In this document: piece after piece, positions 56,265 through 64,000 of the stretch | How the letters are laid out: each line of letters starts with the position of its first letter | Position numbering within the stretch: the first letter of the stretch is position 1 | NCBI GenBank assembly: GCA_020632925.1 | Contig: JACKER010000008.1 | Span: 310,001-374,000 of the forward strand | Source: Alphaproteobacteria bacterium | GTDB lineage: Bacteria; Myxococcota_A; UBA796; GCA-2862545 | Length of the DNA: 64,000 nt | Reading direction: 5' to 3' | The notes under the pieces: model-generated | Databases searched by the model: none | What the model was told of the DNA's origin: nothing | The model's input: the letters and a program-made list of their open reading frames with translations, nothing else | Made by a program: the position numbers and the translations under genes

Positions 56265-56816
56265 CTACGGGATTCGGGCCACCTCGTCGAGCGCGGCCAC
56301 CTGGTCACGCCAGCGCCGGAGCTGCTCGCCGATCGACGCGGTCTCGCCGGAGAGCGCGAGCAGACCGAGGCGAAGCCGGAGCTGTCCCACGCCCGCCAGC
56401 ACGGCGGCGATCTCGGCCGCGGCGTGGTCGCGGGCGCTGCGCAGGCGCTCGGCCTCCTCTCGCAGCCCCGGGTCGTCGCCGGCGTCGCCGAGGAGGCGGT
56501 CGACGAGCGCCAGTCGGGCATCGGCGGTGTGGAGGGAGGTCCGGAGGCCTTCGGCGTCGGCCTTCCAGTCGACCTCGGCGGCAGCCGGGTGTGCGAGGGC
56601 TGTCGCGAGGGCGGCGAAGGTCGAGTCGATGCGATCGGCCAGCGGCCCTCGTGGAGGGGTGGCGTCGGAGAGCATCGGCAGCAGCAGCGGCCACACCACC
56701 ACCGCCGAGCTCGCGGTCGCCGCCTCGGCCCCCCGGCGACGGAGCACGACCGCCACCCCGAGGCCGACGCCGACGTAGGCCAGGCCGGCCAGGAGGACCT
56801 GGAGCGTCGGGCTCAT
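56265..56816 (-). CDS. Small membrane-anchored protein with helical domain
   Basis: A protein of 183 residues with an N-terminal membrane segment (LQVLLAGLAYVGVGLGVAVVL), a second hydrophobic stretch (SAVVVWPLLLPML), then a long helical, charged domain rich in Leu, Ala, Arg and Glu. The start overlaps the stop of the next upstream gene (56813), so it is translationally coupled to it. Function unknown. Confidence 0.7.
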   Translation of the reverse strand: MSPTLQVLLAGLAYVGVGLGVAVVLRRRGAEAATASSAVVVWPLLLPMLSDATPPRGPLADRIDSTFAALATALAHPAAAEVDWKADAEGLRTSLHTADARLALVDRLLGDAGDDPGLREEAERLRSARDHAAAEIAAVLAGVGQLRLRLGLLALSGETASIGEQLRRWRDQVAALDEVARIP

Positions 56817-57514
56817 CGACCCCCCAGGACCCGCTTCCGCTGGGGCTCGTACTCGAGGTACACGTCGACCGAGGCCAGCGGGACGCGCAGCAGGCTGCCG
56901 AACACGTCGCCCTCGACCGGGCGGAACAGGGTGACCTCGGCGTTCGGACGCGCGACGAAGGGCCGCAGCAGCCAGCCCGTCTGCGCCGTCACCAGGCCGA
57001 GCACCGCGAGCGCCGCCAGCCCCCCGAGCCACCGCGCCCTCCCCGCCGGCACCGCCTCGGCCACCGTGAGCAGCCCGGGAGCGCCAGCGACGCCCAGGAG
57101 CAGCACCATCAGCAGCACCGCGAGGTGGTAGCCGGGGGCGAGCGAGTACACGAGCCACAGCGCGGGACCGAGCGCCGCCGCGAGCACCGCCGCCCGCGCC
57201 GTCCCCGCGAGGCCCGCCACCGCGAGCCGGCTCCACCGCACCTCCGCGCCGAAGGCCTCGAACAGCGCCCGCGCGGCGGGGAGCCCGACGAGCAGCGGGA
57301 TGCCGTAGAGCAGCGGCATCTTGAGCGCGGCGTACAGCGTCTGCTCGCCGCCGCGGTAGGACCCGACCACCGCGCCGAACACGGCGGCGCCGACCGTCGT
57401 GACCAGCAGCAGGTGCGGCACGATCCGACCGAGGACGCGCGGGTCGTCCGCCTCCTCCACCAACCCTCGGGGGGACCGCAGCACGCGGGCCGTCGTCGCC
57501 AGGATCTCGCTCAT
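56813..57514 (-). CDS. Multi-spanning membrane protein (YIP1-like)
   Basis: A protein of 233 residues with about six hydrophobic segments (IVPHLLLVTTVGAAVFGAVVG, MPLLYGIPLLVG, YHLAVLLMVLLLGVAG, LGGLAALAVLGLVTAQ). It starts with a cytoplasmic SEILATTARVLRSPRGLVEEADDP stretch. The layout is YIP1-like but without certainty. It lies nine bases after the gene 57524-58060 and overlaps the following gene, so it is the middle gene of a three-gene run. Confidence 0.7.
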   Translation of the reverse strand: MSEILATTARVLRSPRGLVEEADDPRVLGRIVPHLLLVTTVGAAVFGAVVGSYRGGEQTLYAALKMPLLYGIPLLVGLPAARALFEAFGAEVRWSRLAVAGLAGTARAAVLAAALGPALWLVYSLAPGYHLAVLLMVLLLGVAGAPGLLTVAEAVPAGRARWLGGLAALAVLGLVTAQTGWLLRPFVARPNAEVTLFRPVEGDVFGSLLRVPLASVDVYLEYEPQRKRVLGGR

Positions 57515-57523
57515 CGTTCCTCC

Positions 57524-58060
57524 TCAGCCCATCACGAGGCGCGCGACGTCGACCGCGAGCCGCAGCGCCACCAGCACCGAGAGCGCGCCCCAACCGAAGA
57601 CCAGCGCGTCCATGCGCGGCGACCGGGCCTCGACAGCGCGCAGCCCCGACGCCACCCACCCGAAGCCCACCGCACCCACGGCGGCCGCGAGCAGCGCGAG
57701 GATCACGCCCCACAGGCCCGTCGTGAGCGAGAAGAAGGCCATCACGGGAGACAGGCCGAGCGCGAGCCGCCCAGCGCGCACGAAGCCGTCGCCCATCGCG
57801 CCAACGAGCCGCGCGGGGCGCGCGTCCAGCCCCATGACCTGGTGACCCACGACCAGCGCCGGCCCGGTGAGGACCAGGGCGCCGGCACCGACGAACACCC
57901 CCGAGGGCACCGCGCGGATGGCCGTCCCCGGGTCCGAAGCCCCCAACCCCGCGCAGAGCCCGAGCACCAGGAACCCCGCCACCGCGCCGGCGAGCGCGGG
58001 CGCCGACGGGAGCTCCGCCTCCGCCACCGGCTCTTCGGCGAGCACCGCCACGTCGCTCAT
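57524..58060 (-). CDS. Multi-spanning membrane protein, first of three
   Basis: A protein of 178 residues with an acidic N-terminus and about five hydrophobic segments (LAGAVAGFLVLGLCAGLG, GVFVGAGALVLTGPALVV, LWGVILALLAAAVGAVGFGW, ALSVLVALRLAVDVARLV). Starts at the ATG 58060. Together with the two downstream membrane proteins it probably forms one envelope assembly. No family recognised. Confidence 0.7.
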   Translation of the reverse strand: MSDVAVLAEEPVAEAELPSAPALAGAVAGFLVLGLCAGLGASDPGTAIRAVPSGVFVGAGALVLTGPALVVGHQVMGLDARPARLVGAMGDGFVRAGRLALGLSPVMAFFSLTTGLWGVILALLAAAVGAVGFGWVASGLRAVEARSPRMDALVFGWGALSVLVALRLAVDVARLVMG

Positions 58061-58158
58061 CACCACCTCCCACGACGCCAGGATGACCTTGGGGTCGCGG
58101 ACCACGGGTGGAGGAGGAGAGGCTCGTCCGTGCGTGACGCGTGCAGGAACCGTGCAGG

Positions 58159-59463
58159 TCAGGCGCCGTGCAGGGTCACCTGGGGGTGGGCCTCGCGGAT
58201 GGCGGCGGCGCGGTCCGGAGGCAGCGGGTTGGAGAACAGCACGACCGTCCGCAGCGACGGGAGCTCGAACAGCCACGCCGGCAGGTCCGTGAGCTGGTTC
58301 TGGTCGAGCGAGAGGGTCTGGAGCGACGTGAGCGACCGCAGCGCGCGCGGCAGCTCGCTCCAGCCCGCCGCCATCACGCGCAGCGTCGTGAGGCCCGTGA
58401 GCCGGCAGAGCGCGTCGGCGGAGGGCGACAGGCCATGGAGCGCGAGGGTCCGCAGGGAGGAGGTGCGCCCGAGCACCGCGAGCGCCTGGTCGAGGTCGAG
58501 GCCCGGTAGGTCCTCGAGCCGCAGCTCCACCAGACACGTGCCCGCCAGCGCCTCCGGTAGCGTTTGCAGCGGGTTGCCCACGAGCTGGAGCTCACGCAGC
58601 GAGCGGGGGACGCAACCGTCGAGGTCCTTTAGGTGGTTCTTGCGGACGTCGAGCTGCTCGAGCGCCGGCAGCTCACCCAACGGCGGGAGCGCGCACAGCT
58701 CGTTGCCCCACGCGTCGAGCGACCGCAGGCGAGGTAAGCGCGCGAGGCCCTCGGGGAGCGATCCCAAGTGGTTCTTGGACAGCGACAGCCGCTCCAGCGC
58801 CACCAGGTCGCCGAGCGAGTCGGGGACGGCCTCGAGCTCGCAGCCGCCGCACATCAGCTCGCGGAGCTCGGTCAGCTCGCCGATCCACTCGGGCAGTCGG
58901 CGCACCGCCTGGCTCGCGAGCACCAGTCGCCGCAGCCCCCTCGCCTGGCGGATGGTCGCGGGGAAGGCGGTGAGTCGCGCGTCCGTCCGCAGGTAGTCGA
59001 GCTCGGTGACCGTCGGGCGGACCTTGGGGGGTGCGGCGGCCAGGATCTCGTCGAGCATCCGCTCTGCCCAATCGAGGAAGCGCAGCGGCTCGCCGTCCTC
59101 GCCGACGTGCGGGGTGAGCCCCTCGTCCCAGGACTGCCACACCTCCCCGGCCTGGGGACCCGAGAGCACCACGGCGTCGTAGGTGGCGCATCCGTGGTCG
59201 CTGATCGCGAGCAGGCCGTCGCCGAGCAGGGTCCGACCGGTGCGCGGGTCGAGGAGCGGCGGCACCCCCGCGTGGCCCGGCTCGCCGCTCGTGACCCGAC
59301 CGAAGAAGTCGCGGACGTCGGCGGGCAGCGGCACCCCGAGCGAGGCCTCCAGGGCGCCCAGCTCCGCGGCGGTCAGCGGGTCGCCGAGCTCGCGGGACGA
59401 GCCTCGCTCGCGGATGCGCGCCACGACGCGCGCGAGCTTGCGGATCCGGGGATCGGTCGCCAC
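58159..59463 (-). CDS. SUKH/leucine-rich-repeat protein
   Basis: A protein of 434 residues from a GTG. The N-terminal 130 residues look SMI1/KNR4-like (LTAAELGALEASLGVPLPADVRDFFGRV, SWDEGLTPHVGEDGEPLRFLDWAERML). Residues about 150-430 are 11 or so leucine-rich repeats of the bacterial type (LRELMCGGCELEAVPDSLGDL, LERLSLSKNHLGSLPEGL). No signal peptide, so cytoplasmic protein-binding is likely. Common in Myxococcota as possible effector or immunity-type proteins. Confidence 0.85.
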   Translation of the reverse strand: MATDPRIRKLARVVARIRERGSSRELGDPLTAAELGALEASLGVPLPADVRDFFGRVTSGEPGHAGVPPLLDPRTGRTLLGDGLLAISDHGCATYDAVVLSGPQAGEVWQSWDEGLTPHVGEDGEPLRFLDWAERMLDEILAAAPPKVRPTVTELDYLRTDARLTAFPATIRQARGLRRLVLASQAVRRLPEWIGELTELRELMCGGCELEAVPDSLGDLVALERLSLSKNHLGSLPEGLARLPRLRSLDAWGNELCALPPLGELPALEQLDVRKNHLKDLDGCVPRSLRELQLVGNPLQTLPEALAGTCLVELRLEDLPGLDLDQALAVLGRTSSLRTLALHGLSPSADALCRLTGLTTLRVMAAGWSELPRALRSLTSLQTLSLDQNQLTDLPAWLFELPSLRTVVLFSNPLPPDRAAAIREAHPQVTLHGA

Positions 59464-59530
59464 GCGCCGACGCTACCACGACGAGCAGATCCTCATGGAC
59501 AGTGGGCCACCGAGCTGGCAACATCGGTCG

Positions 59531-62500
59531 ATGACACTCACCCTTGCGTTGGCGTTCCTGATCAGCGGCACGGCACGAGCGGAGGCGCCGTGCGACGACG
59601 GCGTCGACGACGACGGCGACGGCCTGACCGACTGCGAGGACCCCGACTGCGGGCTCGACGCCGTCTGCTGCGGCGCCTCGGTCCTGGACACGGACGCCGA
59701 CGGTTGGTGCGATCCGATCGACACCTGCGCGCTCGTGGCCGACCCGCTCCAGGTGGACTCGGACGGAGACGGGGCGGGCGATGTCTGCGACGTGTGTGGT
59801 CGGCCGGGAGACGGCGTGGCCCCCTACGGACCACCCCTTCTCACCCACGGCCGGAACGCCGAGTACGCCTTGCCGGGCGACCTCGATGGCGACGGTGACG
59901 TGGACCTGCTCACCATCGAGTACCAGGGCAGCCCGCAGGAGTATTCGCAGGGTGTGGTGACGCTGTTCGACGGCACGACCCGAACCTATGGCAGGTTCCG
60001 GATCGTCTACCACCAGAACTACACCCGGCACGCCGATCCGAAGCTCGTCGATCTCGACTCGGACGGCGACCTGGATCTGCTCGTCTCCTCGGACAACGCG
60101 GTCCTGCAGTGGCTCGAAGGCCACGGGGACGGGACGTTCGAGCCGCTGGCCCCGATCCCGGGCGTCTCGGTCTACTCACGGACCGCGGACGCCGCCGATC
60201 TGGACAGGGACGGCGATCTGGATGTGGTCTACAGCTTCGGCGCCGGCATCCGCTGGCTCGAGAACCGAGGCGGGACCTTTCTCACGAGTGGGCAGCTGAC
60301 CCAGGTGGCGGGTGCCACCATGGAAGACATCCTCGCAACCGACCTCGACGGCGACGGCGACATCGATCTGGCCTTCACCTACACCCTCCCCGTCAGCTAC
60401 TTTGCAGTCCACGAGACAGCCTGGGTGCGTCGCCGGCTGGGTGGCGTCTACAGCGCCCCCATCACCCTCAACCCCTCCAGCGGAGACGACTCCACTGTGG
60501 AGGTGGCGGATCTGGACGCCGACGGACGGGTCGACCTCGTCACGCTCGAGAGCGGGTGGATCCATTGGGGACAGGCCGACGGATTCTCTGCGCCCGACGA
60601 GCTGGTCTACAACGTCGGTGACGACCACGTCATCGCGGACATCGACCACGATGGCGACCTGGACATCCTGTTCGGCTCCCTGGGCGGACCGCTCGCATTG
60701 GACGGCGGCGTCCAACTCGGGGAGAACGTCGGTGACCGCACCTTCCTCCCACCCATCGAGATCGTCGAGACCAACCCCCACCACGACGCGTTCGGGGTAC
60801 CGGAGCGCTTCAGTGCCTTCGGGGTCGCGGACATCGAACCGGACGGCGATCTCGACCTGTTGATCTCCGGCTACGTGATCGAGTCGCTCGAGGAGTGTAC
60901 CGGCCTGGACACGGACAGCGACGGGGCCCCCGACGCCGTCGAGCTCCGTGTGCTGGGGACGGACGCGGCCGACCCCGACACCGACGGGGGCGGGCTGATC
61001 GACGGGACCGAGTGGGTGCTGGGCGACGATCCCTTGGATCCGGCAGACGATCCGCTGCTGGTCTCGCTCCCGAACCCCATGGTCGCGGGGACGGTCAACG
61101 CTGTGCTCGTCACGAACGCGACGCCAAACACCACGCAGGTCCTCCTCGCCGGCCCCGGCTTCGGGGCGACGCCCGCACCCGTGGCCGCCTGCTCGTCCGC
61201 GATCACCGGCTTGGCGGCGCCGGTCCAGGCGTTCGGATCGGCGGTCGCCGACGCCTCGGGGGAAGCGACGCTCGCGGGACCCATCCTGGTGGTCACCGCC
61301 GGGCGGAGCGTCCCGTACCAGATCCTCGAGGTACCCACCTGCCGGCTCAGCGCCGTGCGCATCGCGGACTTCCCGAGTGATCTCGACCGCGACGGGTGGC
61401 CCGACGACGGCGACGTGTGCCCCGCCGTGCCCGATCCAGACCAGGTCGACACGGACGCGGACGGCGTCGGAGACGCCTGCGACGCGCCAGAGCTCGCCGT
61501 CCTGGGCGTCGCGTCGCGCGGGCAGGAGGCGACGCTGGTCGCGAGCGGCGTGGTGCCTGGGGAGCCAGTGTCCTTCTGGGTCGCGGCGGGGAGCGGAGGC
61601 GCGGGTCCATGCCCGGCGGCGCTCGGCGGGCTCTGCCTCGATCTGGGACCGTCAGCGGTGTCCGTCGGCACCGCAACAGCCGATGCAACCGGCGTCGCCA
61701 CCCTCCACGTCACCGTGCCCGGCGCCGTGCCCCTGTTCGGCACCTTCGGTCTGCAGGCCACCGTCCCGCGGGGTGCGGGCGGCGCCGACTCCGTCGCGTC
61801 TCCGCTGCTGGTCGTCGGTACCGACTGGGACGGAGACGGGATCGTCGACGCCGACGAGTCGCCTCTGGGCACCGACCCGACCCTGGCCGACACCGACGGC
61901 GACGGCCTCGACGACGGCGACGAGCTCCCGCTCTTCGACCCGCTGAACCCGGACACCGACGGCGACACGGTCCTCGACGGCGCGGATGTCTGTGCGGGTC
62001 ATGACGACCTCGACGACGTCGATGGTGACGGCGTCCCTGCGGCCTGCGACGTCTGCCCGGAGGTCTTCGACCCGTTGCAGCTGGCGCAGGACTCGGACGG
62101 CGACGGGCTCGCCGATCGCTGCGAGGTCCTGATGGGCCCGACCTGGAGCGTGGACTCCGATCAAACCAATGCACATGCGAAGGCCGTGGCCGCCGGGGAC
62201 GTGAACGGCGACGGGTTCGCCGACATCCTGGTGGCGTCCGAGCTGTATGACGACCCGGAGAACGACGAGGGGCGGGTCTCCCTGTTCCTCGGATCCCCGA
62301 CCGGCCCTTCGACCGTTCCCGTGTGGTCGACGGAGTCGAACGGCGAACGCTGGAAGCTCGGATGGACGGGCGCGCCGGCTGGAGACGTCAACGGGGATGG
62401 GTACGCCGATGTCGCGATCGGAGCCGAGGTCAACAGCGGTTCGGTGGTGGTGTATCTCGGAGGGCCGACAGGCTTGAGCACGGCGCCGGCGTGGCAGGCG

Positions 62501-63340
62501 AGCCGCGGGTTGCCTCGCTACACCGCGTATGGCGCGGCTCTCGCCGCGGGCGACGTGAACGGTGACGGCTACGACGACCTCGTCGTGGGCGCCAACCACT
62601 ACTACGACGGCCAGCAGACCACAGGTGGCTTCTACCTCTACATGGGCGGTCCCTCCGGACTGTCACGTATCGAGGCCGGCATCTGGGAGGGGCACCAGCT
62701 CTACGAGGACTTCGGACAGTCATTGTCCGTTGCGAGCGACGTGAATGGCGATGGCTACGACGACCTCATCGTCGGCTCCGACTACCTTGCAGATGTCTTC
62801 CTGGGGTCCGCGACGGGCCTCTCCGCATTGCCGGCATGGGAGATCACCGAGCCCTGCGCGTCCGTCGCAGGTGGCGACATCGATGGCGACGGATATGGCG
62901 ACGTCCTGGTCGGGAACACCTGCTACACCAACGGTGAGAACCACGAGGGTCGCGCCTCCCTCTACCTCGGGGGGCCCGCCGGCCTGTCCACGGTGCCGGC
63001 GTGGACGCACGAGTCGAACACGGTGAACGCCGCCTTCGGAAGGATGGCGGAGGCGGGGGACGTGAATGGTGACGGGTTCGACGACGTGTTGATCGGACAA
63101 GGTGCCAGTGGCCTCAATGGCGTCGATGGCGCGGCCCAGCTCTTCCTGGGCCAGCCCTCCGGTCTAGGCGCCGCGCCGGTCTGGGAGGTCTCGTCCAGCC
63201 AGCACATCGACGGATCGGTGGGTCTGGGCGACGTCGACGGCGATGGGTTCGACGACGTCGCGCTCTCGGCCAGCGAGTTCGACGACGATCAGGGCAACGA
63301 GGGGCGGGTGTGGCTCTACCTCGGCAACGCGGGACGATGA
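59531..63340 (+). CDS. Large secreted FG-GAP/thrombospondin-3 repeat protein
   Basis: A protein of 1269 residues. Signal peptide (MTLTLALAFLISGTARAE), then Asp-rich DGVDDDGDGLTD loops and CxxC-type cysteines. FG-GAP/VCBS calcium loops (DLDGDGDVD, DLDSDGDLD) lie in about residues 115-450, a beta-rich middle, two thrombospondin-3-like sections (DTDADGVGDAC, DSDGDGLADRC), and a second FG-GAP propeller (DVNGDGFAD, DVNGDGYDD) to the end. Cell-surface, calcium-binding, probably adhesive. A near-identical tandem relative follows. The stop overlaps the likely ATG of that gene (ATGA). Confidence 0.88.
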   Translation: MTLTLALAFLISGTARAEAPCDDGVDDDGDGLTDCEDPDCGLDAVCCGASVLDTDADGWCDPIDTCALVADPLQVDSDGDGAGDVCDVCGRPGDGVAPYGPPLLTHGRNAEYALPGDLDGDGDVDLLTIEYQGSPQEYSQGVVTLFDGTTRTYGRFRIVYHQNYTRHADPKLVDLDSDGDLDLLVSSDNAVLQWLEGHGDGTFEPLAPIPGVSVYSRTADAADLDRDGDLDVVYSFGAGIRWLENRGGTFLTSGQLTQVAGATMEDILATDLDGDGDIDLAFTYTLPVSYFAVHETAWVRRRLGGVYSAPITLNPSSGDDSTVEVADLDADGRVDLVTLESGWIHWGQADGFSAPDELVYNVGDDHVIADIDHDGDLDILFGSLGGPLALDGGVQLGENVGDRTFLPPIEIVETNPHHDAFGVPERFSAFGVADIEPDGDLDLLISGYVIESLEECTGLDTDSDGAPDAVELRVLGTDAADPDTDGGGLIDGTEWVLGDDPLDPADDPLLVSLPNPMVAGTVNAVLVTNATPNTTQVLLAGPGFGATPAPVAACSSAITGLAAPVQAFGSAVADASGEATLAGPILVVTAGRSVPYQILEVPTCRLSAVRIADFPSDLDRDGWPDDGDVCPAVPDPDQVDTDADGVGDACDAPELAVLGVASRGQEATLVASGVVPGEPVSFWVAAGSGGAGPCPAALGGLCLDLGPSAVSVGTATADATGVATLHVTVPGAVPLFGTFGLQATVPRGAGGADSVASPLLVVGTDWDGDGIVDADESPLGTDPTLADTDGDGLDDGDELPLFDPLNPDTDGDTVLDGADVCAGHDDLDDVDGDGVPAACDVCPEVFDPLQLAQDSDGDGLADRCEVLMGPTWSVDSDQTNAHAKAVAAGDVNGDGFADILVASELYDDPENDEGRVSLFLGSPTGPSTVPVWSTESNGERWKLGWTGAPAGDVNGDGYADVAIGAEVNSGSVVVYLGGPTGLSTAPAWQASRGLPRYTAYGAALAAGDVNGDGYDDLVVGANHYYDGQQTTGGFYLYMGGPSGLSRIEAGIWEGHQLYEDFGQSLSVASDVNGDGYDDLIVGSDYLADVFLGSATGLSALPAWEITEPCASVAGGDIDGDGYGDVLVGNTCYTNGENHEGRASLYLGGPAGLSTVPAWTHESNTVNAAFGRMAEAGDVNGDGFDDVLIGQGASGLNGVDGAAQLFLGQPSGLGAAPVWEVSSSQHIDGSVGLGDVDGDGFDDVALSASEFDDDQGNEGRVWLYLGNAGR

Positions 63341-64000
63341 CGATGACGATGACCTCGCCTTCCTGATCTCCATCGCCAGCCCGGCGCATGCGGAAGCGCT
63401 GTGCGACGACGGCGTCGACGACGACGGCGACGGCCTGACCGACTGCGAGGATCCCGACTGCGGGCGCCGTCCCGCCTGCTGTGGCGGGCAGCTCGCAGAC
63501 ACCGACGGCGATGGGTGGTGCGACCCGATCGACACCTGCGCGCTCGTCGCCGATCCGCTCCAGGTGGACACGGACGCCGACGGGGCGGGCGATGTCTGCG
63601 ACGTGTGCGCGCGGCCCGGGGACGGCGTGGACCCCTACGGACCACCCCTCTCCACCCAACACCTCGACGCGGCGGAGTACACGCTGCCGGGCGACCTCGA
63701 CGGGGATGGAGACCTCGACCTGCTCACCATCGAGTACGGCAATCCCTGGTCGTATTCGAGGGGCGTGGTGACGTTGTTCGATGGGGCCACACGAACCTAT
63801 GGCGGGTCCAGGATCGTCTACACCACCAACTATGCCGAGCACCGTGATCCGAAGCTCGTCGATCTCGACTCGGACGGCGACCTGGATCTGCTCGTGTGCT
63901 CGGACTACTCGATCCTGGGGTGGTTCGAGGGCCACGGAGACGGGACGTTCGAGCCGCTGGCACCGATCCCGGGTGTCTCGGTCTATGCCCGGACGGCGGA
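63337..64000 (+). pseudogene. Second FG-GAP/thrombospondin-3 protein, frameshifted at start and cut by window edge
   Basis: The ATG at 63337 (MTMTMT) overlaps the stop of the previous gene and reads into a TGA after nine codons. One base inserted near 63354 restores the frame LAFLISIASPAHAEALCDDGV, matching the signal peptide and opening of its tandem paralogue. From there the plus frame is open to the window end, with CALVADPLQVD, DLDGDGDLDLLTIEYG and DLDSDGDLDLLV. So it is either a broken copy or an assembly error. The 3' end lies outside the window. Confidence 0.7.

Overview
The window is very GC-rich DNA with dense, translationally coupled genes and many GTG starts. The gene content points to a Myxococcota-like (former deltaproteobacterial) bacterium, and this is inference from gene content only. 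The pointers are many predicted lipoproteins with acidic Asp/Thr linkers, FG-GAP/thrombospondin-type-3 surface proteins, a Ser/Thr kinase fused to a propeller-like region, a DUF1501 protein paired with a CxxCH protein, and a GldF/GldG/DUF4340 export-type operon. No rRNA, tRNA or CRISPR was recognised.

Layout. 0-12.8 kb: end of a c-type-cytochrome-like protein and its DUF1501 partner, an unknown protein plus a coiled-coil protein, a Rieske oxygenase, a low-complexity/beta-barrel protein, a GldF-GldG-DUF4340 operon with no ATPase beside it, and an arylsulfotransferase-like lipoprotein. 12.8-27.6 kb: peptide deformylase, a pseudokinase with a PEGA-like tail, two paralogous lipoproteins, an Old Yellow Enzyme, a UbiB-like kinase coupled to a large Ser/Thr kinase, and a divergent pair of citrate synthases, one carrying an N-terminal HTH. 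27.6-29.8 kb: a small accessory block (zinc-ribbon protein, orphan pseudopilin, two tandem lipoproteins) bracketed by two AGCAGG-TGCTGAA inverted-repeat elements. 29.8-42.2 kb: mostly housekeeping genes (YaaA, EamA transporter, lipid kinase, Pal, DUF2804, then LMW-PTP/fructosamine-kinase/nitrilase, DUF523, CorC/HlyC) plus a beta-helix lipoprotein, a ferritin-like protein and a VOC protein. A 430-bp G-rich/C-rich inverted tract lies between the nitrilase and DUF523 genes.

42.2-55.2 kb is the most distinctive part. It holds a selenium-linked purine-degradation-type cluster: xdhD-like molybdenum hydroxylase, ssnA, two fold-type-II PLP enzymes with a tiny protein between them, and on the other strand ygfK, ygeW and ygeY. 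In gut anaerobes this gene set supports anaerobic purine/urate breakdown. Here no hyuA, yqeA, xdh FAD subunit or classical ygeX is seen. YgfK is a short form without the central FAD/NAD(P) domain. Several genes have broken reading frames (ssnA, both PLP genes, ygeY, and ygfK about three times), while xdhD and ygeW are intact. The cluster also contains a hierarchical 52-bp/187-bp repeat array, a gene bracketed by 42-bp inverted repeats, and two MITE-like inverted-repeat elements. It may be decaying or being rearranged, although assembly error in this stretch cannot be excluded.

55.6-64 kb: two SMI1/KNR4-like (SUKH) proteins, one with leucine-rich repeats, around three small membrane proteins. 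These are followed by tandem FG-GAP/thrombospondin-3 surface proteins, the second frameshifted at its start and cut by the window edge.
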